Source: DATACN01 sp038215095 (lineage in GTDB: Bacteria > Actinomycetota > Thermoleophilia > Solirubrobacterales > Thermoleophilaceae). Taken from it: DNA of 10,532 nucleotides. A program made the position numbers and the translations under genes. The stretch lies in contig JBBQRG010000091.1 in assembly GCA_038215095.1 (NCBI GenBank), positions 1 through 10,532 on the forward strand, written 5' to 3'. Below, one piece after another: positions 6,379-10,532 of this stretch. Each line of letters begins with the position of its first letter. Position 1 is the stretch's first letter. A model generated the notes under the pieces. It worked only from the letters and a program-made list of their open reading frames with translations, made no database searches and had not been told where the DNA came from.

Positions 6379-7257
6379 CTACGAGCGCTCGTGCCACATC
6401 GCACGAGAGCGATCGGCCACGGGCTGCAGGAAGTCGGGCAGCGGCCGCACGAGCCCGCGGCCGGTCTCGCGCTCCCAGATCTGCTCGAGCTGGCTCAGGT
6501 GCTCGTCCATGACGTCTTCGATCAGGACGAAGTCCGAGCCGCGCACGGCTGCCAGCGTGCGCTCGTGGATCTCGATGGTCCAGTCGGGCACGAGCGGCGC
6601 GTGCGCCGCCATGTCGCGGGCGATCTCGAGCCGGGTGAAGAGCGAGCGCATGAGCGCGACCACGGTGGAGTTGCGCGTGGCGCGCGCCATCGTCAGGTGG
6701 AACTTCAGGTCGAGCTGCAGGAACAGGTCCTCGTGGCTCAGGAAGTCGTCCTGGGCCGACAGCTCGCGCTGGCGCTCGATCGTGGCCTGCATCGCCGTGA
6801 AGTCCTCCTCCGCCGCGTGAACCGCCGCCAGCTGGGCCACGCGTGGCTCGAGCAGCCGTCGCGCCTCCAGCACGCCCGCCACCTCGCCCACGCGGATGTC
6901 GGAGCGGGTCTGCAGCAGGTCGCGGGGGACGAGCTCGCTGGCCACGAAGATGCCGCCGCTCTGGCCGCGGCGCACCTCCAGCACGCCCGCCTCGGCCAGC
7001 ACCTTCACGGCCTCCCGCAGCGTCGGCCGGCTGATGCGCATGAGCTCGGCAAGCTCGCGTTCGGAGGGCAGGCGGTCGCCCACGTGCACGTCGCCGGACC
7101 TGACCTTCTCGGCGATCTGCTGAACCGCCTCCTCGAAGGTGCGGCGCGTCGAAACCGGACCGAAGGAGCGCTCCAAGTCGGCGCGAGGATAGCCGGAAGC
7201 ACTCGGCTTGGCCGAGTGCGCTCGGTCATGCTCCTCGTCCACGAGGGTGGGATTCAT
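6379..7257 (-). CDS. GntR-family transcriptional regulator, FadR subfamily (FCD domain)
   Basis: A 292-residue regulator. After a 37-residue polar leader comes the GntR winged helix (about 40-108) with LPSERELAELMRISRPTLREAVKVLAEAGVLEVRRG and the wing SGGIFV. The all-helical FCD effector domain follows (about 125-265). Candidate metal ligands of the FCD pocket are present: D and H in LQLDLKFHLTM, H in EIHERTLAAV and H in MDEHLSQLEQ. Such proteins bind operators as dimers and release them on binding an organic acid or related metabolite. ATG 7257 lies one base after the TGA of the amino acid dehydrogenase (7261-7259), so the two are translationally coupled in one operon. This suggests it senses a 2-oxoacid or amino-acid-derived acid and controls the divergent promoter at 8352-8377 (inference). 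The leader makes an internal start possible, for instance the TTG of residue 28. Confidence 0.88.
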   Translation of the reverse strand: MNPTLVDEEHDRAHSAKPSASGYPRADLERSFGPVSTRRTFEEAVQQIAEKVRSGDVHVGDRLPSERELAELMRISRPTLREAVKVLAEAGVLEVRRGQSGGIFVASELVPRDLLQTRSDIRVGEVAGVLEARRLLEPRVAQLAAVHAAEEDFTAMQATIERQRELSAQDDFLSHEDLFLQLDLKFHLTMARATRNSTVVALMRSLFTRLEIARDMAAHAPLVPDWTIEIHERTLAAVRGSDFVLIEDVMDEHLSQLEQIWERETGRGLVRPLPDFLQPVADRSRAMWHERS

Positions 7258-7258
7258 G

Positions 7259-8344
7259 TCAGATCGAGCGAGCGAGCTCGACGCGCTCGAGTGCCTGTCG
7301 CTCGGCCACCTCGTGGGGGGTGAGGTCGCGCTCCTCGGCGGTCGCGATCGCGCTGTCCAGGTGCTCCATCGCCCGTTCGATGCTCTGCCGCTCGCCGGCG
7401 GCGCGGCCGCTCTTGCCGTACCACTCGTCGGCCACGTGGATCAGCCCGCCGCAGTTGGCGAGGAAGTCGGGCACGTAGAGGATCCCGCGCTTCGCGAGCG
7501 TTGCGGCCACGGCGCGTCCACTGAGCGGGTTGTTGGCGGCTCCGGCCACCACCGAGCAGTCGATCGAGCGCGCCAGAGCGTTGTCGATCAGGCCGCCGGC
7601 GGCACAGGGGCAGAGCACGTCGAGCTCCATGGCCATGATCGCCTCGGCGGAGGGCGCCAGCTCAAGACCCAGCTCGACTGCCTGGCGCTCGGCGCGGGCG
7701 TCGTCGATGTCGCAGGCGATCACGCGCGCGCCAGCGGCGGTCAGGCGCGCGGCCAGCGCGGAGCCGACCTTGCCGAGGCCGACGAGCCCGACCCGGCGCC
7801 CGTCCAGATCGCTCGAGCCGGTGGCGTGGTCGAGGCCGCGGCGCAGCGCGCAGAAAACCGTCTCCGCGGTCACGGGGGAGGGGTCGCCGCCGCCTCCGTT
7901 GGCGACCGAGCGACCCACCACGAAGGGCGTGTGGTTGGCCATGAAGTCCATGTCGGCGGTATGGGTGCCGATGTCCTCGGCGGTCACGTAGGCGCCGCCC
8001 AGCGAGTCCACGACGCCTGCCGCGACTTCGAGCCGCGCCTCGCGCAGGTCCTCGCGCCCGTCGTCGAGCATCACGGCCTTGCCGCCGCCCAGGTCGAGCC
8101 CGGCGGCCGAGGCCTTCAGGGTCATCGTGCGCGACAGGGCCAGCACGTCCTCGAGCGCCTCGCGCAGGCCGCCCGGGTAGCGCCGCAGGCGCATGCCGCC
8201 CAGCGAGGGCCCCAGCACGGTCGAGTGCACCGCCACGATCAGCCGCAGGCCGGTCTCCGGGTCCTGGCGCACCACCACCTGCTCGTGGTCGGTGTCGGCG
8301 AGCAGGAGGTCGGGCGAGAAGGGCGGCCGAAGCGCTGTGGTCAT
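7259..8344 (-). CDS. Glu/Leu/Phe/Val-type amino acid dehydrogenase
   Basis: A 361-residue NAD-dependent L-amino acid dehydrogenase. It reversibly deaminates a branched-chain or aromatic amino acid to the 2-oxoacid plus ammonium. The N-terminal catalytic domain carries SLGGMRL, SRTMTLK with K77, and AGLDLGGGKAV with K89. The two lysines are 12 residues apart, as in leucine dehydrogenase. TAEDIGT follows, and then the nucleotide-binding VGLVGLGKVGS and the later GAANNPLSG and ILYVPDFLANCGGLI motifs. Leucine, valine and phenylalanine dehydrogenases cannot be separated by eye. I favour ATG 8344 over ATG 8350: AAGG lies 9 bases upstream and a TAAGGT -10-like hexamer 8 bases upstream, while 8350 is too close to both. 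It is the first gene of an operon with the GntR regulator and divergent from the ferredoxin oxidoreductase gene. Confidence 0.9.
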   Translation of the reverse strand: MTTALRPPFSPDLLLADTDHEQVVVRQDPETGLRLIVAVHSTVLGPSLGGMRLRRYPGGLREALEDVLALSRTMTLKASAAGLDLGGGKAVMLDDGREDLREARLEVAAGVVDSLGGAYVTAEDIGTHTADMDFMANHTPFVVGRSVANGGGGDPSPVTAETVFCALRRGLDHATGSSDLDGRRVGLVGLGKVGSALAARLTAAGARVIACDIDDARAERQAVELGLELAPSAEAIMAMELDVLCPCAAGGLIDNALARSIDCSVVAGAANNPLSGRAVAATLAKRGILYVPDFLANCGGLIHVADEWYGKSGRAAGERQSIERAMEHLDSAIATAEERDLTPHEVAERQALERVELARSI

Positions 8345-8351
8345 AGGCATT

Positions 8352-8377
8352 GACCTTATACCATTTATGGTAAGGTC
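8352..8377. promoter_or_regulatory. Symmetric promoter-operator shared by the divergent dehydrogenase and oxidoreductase genes
   Basis: An AT-rich inverted repeat in a GC-rich context. The left arm is GACCTTATACCAT (8352-8364), followed by the centre TT, then the right arm ATGGTAAGGTC (8367-8377). The arms match except for two extra bases in the left one. Each arm contains TAAGGT, a TANNNT -10-like hexamer pointing outwards: plus strand 8371-8376 towards the oxidoreductase, and minus strand 8358-8353 towards the dehydrogenase. TTGACC at 8350-8355 could serve as a plus-strand -35, but its 15-base spacing is short. A bound dimer would cover both promoters. The GntR protein of the left operon is the likeliest binder, although the repeat does not match the usual FadR-type TNGTNNNACNA core. 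Confidence 0.6.
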
Positions 8378-8394
8378 GTTTTGCCAATCGAGCT

Positions 8395-8401
8395 GAGGGA
8401 G
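8395..8401 (+). promoter_or_regulatory. Ribosome-binding site fixing the oxidoreductase start
   Basis: GAGGGAG, with the GAGGG core 6 bases before GTG 8406, is a good Shine-Dalgarno. The alternative in-frame GTG at 8502 has only a weak TAGAG directly next to it. This favours the longer protein. Confidence 0.5.
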
Positions 8402-8405
8402 CCGA

Positions 8406-10532
8406 GTGACGCCGCCTACTGCCGTAACAGAGCAGCAGCGCCGCGATGGTGGCATTCGCCGCTTCAGCCGCGCTTTGCGACAGACAGGGCCGCTCGTAGA
8501 GGTGGCCCTCGACGACAAGTACCTGCTCGAGAACGGGCGCGCGCTGCTGACGGGCGTTCAGGGCCTCGTCCGGCTCGCGCTCGACCAGCACCGCGCCGAC
8601 CGCCGCCGCGGCCTCCACACCGGCACGATGGTCTCCGGCTACCAGGGCTCGCCGCTCGGCGGCCTCGACCAGGAGCTGGCCCGCAACCGCGACCTGTGCG
8701 AGGAGCACCACGTCTTCCACGTGCCGGGGCTCAACGAGGAGCTCGGCGCGACCTCCGCCTGGGGCAGCCAGCTGGCTGCCCGGCTGCCCGGCGCGCGCTA
8801 CGACGGGGCGATCGGCCTCTGGTACGGCAAGGCACCGGGGCTGGACCGCGCCGCCGACTCGCTGCGCCACGGCAACTTCGTGGGCGTGTCACGCACCGGC
8901 GGCGGGCTCGCCGTCGTGGGCGACGACCCGAGCTGCAAGTCCTCGACGATCCCGAGCGCCTCCGAGGCCCTGCTCCAGAGCCTGCACATGCCGGTCTTCT
9001 ATCCGGGCAGCGTCCAGGAGGTCGTTGACCTCGGCCTGCACGCGCTGGCCTGCTCGCGGGCGTCGGGCCTGTGGAGCGGCTTCAAGATCGTCACGAGCGT
9101 GGCCGACGCGCTCGGCAGCGCGGAGTTCGCGCCCGACCGGATCGTCCCGGTCATGCCGGAGCTCGAATGGAACGGCCGCCCCTACGAGCACGTGCCGGAC
9201 GGCAACCTGCTGGCGCCCGGCTCGCTGGAGCTCGAGCGCAGCATGCTCGGCCCGCGCACCGGGCTGGCGCTGGCCTACGCGCGCGAGAACGGCGTCAACC
9301 GCGTCCAGGGGCCGCGCGACGCGTGGCTGGGCATCGCCGCCGCCGGCAAGAGCTGGTTCGACCTGCGCCAGGCGCTGAGCGACCTCGGCCTCGACGACGC
9401 CGCGCTCGAGCGCGCCGGCGTGCGGCTGCTCAAGCTCGGCATGATCTGGCCGCTCGAGCCGAGCCTGGTCAGGGACTTCGCGGGCGGCCTCGACGAGCTG
9501 CTCGTAGTTGAGGAGAAGCGCGCCTTCGTGGAGCCGCAGCTGAAGGAGCTGCTCTACGGCGTTGCGAGCGCGCCGCGAATCGTCGGAAAGCGCGACGAGG
9601 TGGGTGAGCGGCTGCTGGCCGAGGAGCTCGACCTCGACGCCGACGCGATCGCACGCGCCGTGGCTTCACGCCTGCGTGCGCGCGGGCTGCGCCTGGACTC
9701 GGTCGAGAGCCGCCTCGAGCGCCTCGACGCCCTCCGGGCGCGGCCCATGCAACTTCCGATGGCGGCCGCGAGGTCGCCGTTCTTCTGCTCGGGCTGCCCG
9801 CACAACAGCTCGCTCAAGGCGCCCGAGGGCACGCTCGTGGGCGCCGGCATCGGCTGCCACACGATGGTGCTGCTGAACCCCGAGGGCAAGGGTGAGATCA
9901 CCGGCATCACGCAGATGGGCGGCGAGGGGGCGCAGTGGATCGGCCAGGCGCCCTTCACTGACGACCGCCACCTGGTGCAGAACCTCGGCGACGGCACCTT
10001 CCACCACTCGGGCTCGCTGGCCATCCGCGCGGCGGCGGCAGCCGGCGTGAATATCACCTACAAGCTGCTCTACAACGAGCACGTCGCCATGACCGGCGGC
10101 CAGTCGATCGAGGGGCAGCTCTCGGTGCCCGACCTGACCCGCTGGCTCGAGCTCGAGGGCGTGAAGCGGATCATCGTCACCGCCGAGGACACGAGCCGCT
10201 ACAAGGGCGTGAAGCTGGCCGGCATCGCCGACCTGCGCGAGCGCACGGAGCTGCTGGCCGCCCAGGAGGAGCTGTCGCAGGTCGAGGGCGTGACCGTCCT
10301 GATCCACGACCAGGAGTGCGCAGCCGAGAAGCGGCGCAGCCGCAAGCGCGGCAAGGCGCCAGAGCCGGCCGAGCGGATCTTCATCAACGAGCGCGTCTGC
10401 GAGGGCTGCGGCGACTGCGGCAAGAAGTCCGGCTGCCTGAGCGTGCTGCCGGTGGAGACGGAGTTCGGCCGAAAGACGCAGATCCACCAGGCCTCCTGCA
10501 ACAAGGACTACACCTGCGTGGAGGGCGACTGC
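8406..10532 (+). CDS. Indolepyruvate-type 2-oxoacid:ferredoxin oxidoreductase, fused large form (3' end beyond window)
   Basis: An open frame of 709 codons runs off the window end. This fused enzyme family is normally about 1,150-1,200 residues, so roughly the last 40% (including the gamma-type domain) is missing. It oxidatively decarboxylates aryl- or branched 2-oxoacids to acyl-CoA, passing electrons to ferredoxin, in the cytosol. Visible parts are the N-terminal LLTGVQGLVRLALDQ and GYQGSPLGGLDQEL region, FFCSGCPHNSS (C461, C464), and the TPP domain with GAGIGCHTM, ITQMGGEGAQWIGQAPF and LGDGTFHHSGS (D529). Then come LLYNEHVAMTGGQ, DTSRYKGVKL, and a ferredoxin-like C665-x2-C668-x2-C671-x5-C677 cluster, with further Cys residues in SCNKDYTCVEGDC at the edge. 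GTG 8406 has a good ribosome-binding site. GTG 8502 gives a start closer to the family norm and would remove a 32-residue basic leader. It is divergent from the amino acid dehydrogenase, which can supply its substrate. Confidence 0.92.
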   Translation, partial: MTPPTAVTEQQRRDGGIRRFSRALRQTGPLVEVALDDKYLLENGRALLTGVQGLVRLALDQHRADRRRGLHTGTMVSGYQGSPLGGLDQELARNRDLCEEHHVFHVPGLNEELGATSAWGSQLAARLPGARYDGAIGLWYGKAPGLDRAADSLRHGNFVGVSRTGGGLAVVGDDPSCKSSTIPSASEALLQSLHMPVFYPGSVQEVVDLGLHALACSRASGLWSGFKIVTSVADALGSAEFAPDRIVPVMPELEWNGRPYEHVPDGNLLAPGSLELERSMLGPRTGLALAYARENGVNRVQGPRDAWLGIAAAGKSWFDLRQALSDLGLDDAALERAGVRLLKLGMIWPLEPSLVRDFAGGLDELLVVEEKRAFVEPQLKELLYGVASAPRIVGKRDEVGERLLAEELDLDADAIARAVASRLRARGLRLDSVESRLERLDALRARPMQLPMAAARSPFFCSGCPHNSSLKAPEGTLVGAGIGCHTMVLLNPEGKGEITGITQMGGEGAQWIGQAPFTDDRHLVQNLGDGTFHHSGSLAIRAAAAAGVNITYKLLYNEHVAMTGGQSIEGQLSVPDLTRWLELEGVKRIIVTAEDTSRYKGVKLAGIADLRERTELLAAQEELSQVEGVTVLIHDQECAAEKRRSRKRGKAPEPAERIFINERVCEGCGDCGKKSGCLSVLPVETEFGRKTQIHQASCNKDYTCVEGDC

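Noticed and set aside
6391..8353. Long plus-strand open frames opposite the GntR and dehydrogenase genes
   Set aside because: The minus-strand proteins carry full sets of family motifs. The plus-strand readings are His/Gly/Arg-rich shadows without ribosome-binding sites.
8345..8518. Upstream extension of the amino acid dehydrogenase to 8518
   Set aside because: The added residues are basic and unlike the family N-terminus, and they would run through the palindromic promoter and the start of the divergent gene.
9666..10487. Minus-strand open frame opposite the oxidoreductase
   Set aside because: It is Ala/Leu/Arg-rich and lacks motifs, while the plus strand encodes TPP and Fe-S motifs throughout.
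1..10532. CRISPR arrays, tRNA or rRNA genes, insertion sequences, toxin-antitoxin or defence genes
   Set aside because: Reading through both strands gave no regularly spaced repeats, tRNA-like cloverleaf, transposase motifs or defence-type domains.

Overview
High-GC bacterial chromosome, with GC-rich third codon positions, frequent GTG starts and tight gene packing. Gene content and style suggest an actinobacterium, perhaps Thermoleophilia/Solirubrobacterales. This taxonomic guess comes from general protein resemblance and was not tested. No tRNA, rRNA, CRISPR array, insertion sequence or phage gene is visible.

Layout: (1) 3-140 (+) is the 3' tail of a probable TetR-type regulator. A 295-base gap with one GC-rich hairpin (358-374) follows. 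(2) A metallo-beta-lactamase-fold hydrolase (minus, 436-1104) is divergent from an MFS sugar-porter-type transporter (plus, 1138-2914). The transporter is broken by two single-base frame losses, both inside the same 11-mer, and carries an unusual soluble C-terminal tail that looks like a winged helix. (3) A DoxX-like membrane protein and a stand-alone 5'-3' exonuclease form a two-gene minus-strand operon (4129 to 2911). The exonuclease converges on the transporter, and their stop codons overlap. (4) A winged-helix protein of the HTH_42 / AlkZ-YcaQ superfamily (plus, 4154-5284) diverges from the DoxX gene across only 24 bases. That gap holds two overlapping -10 hexamers that imply leaderless or nearly leaderless mRNAs. 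(5) A secreted chymotrypsin-like serine protease and a CsbD-like small stress protein lie in tandem on the minus strand (6326 to 5290). (6) An amino-acid-catabolism block covers the rest: a Glu/Leu/Phe/Val-type amino acid dehydrogenase and a FadR-type GntR regulator in one minus-strand operon (8344 to 6379), divergent from a large fused indolepyruvate-type 2-oxoacid:ferredoxin oxidoreductase (plus, 8406 to the window end).

The most coherent biology is block 6. The dehydrogenase deaminates an amino acid to a 2-oxoacid, and the TPP/Fe-S enzyme can oxidatively decarboxylate such an acid to acyl-CoA with reduced ferredoxin. The two genes share a promoter region whose centre is a near-perfect inverted repeat (8352-8377), with a TAAGGT -10-like hexamer in each arm pointing outwards. 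One bound protein could therefore switch both directions, and the GntR protein is the obvious but unproven candidate. No clearly new defence or mobile system was found. The most notable items are this symmetric promoter-operator, the twin frame breaks, the transporter tail, the exonuclease lacking one expected metal-binding Asp, and the leaderless promoters.
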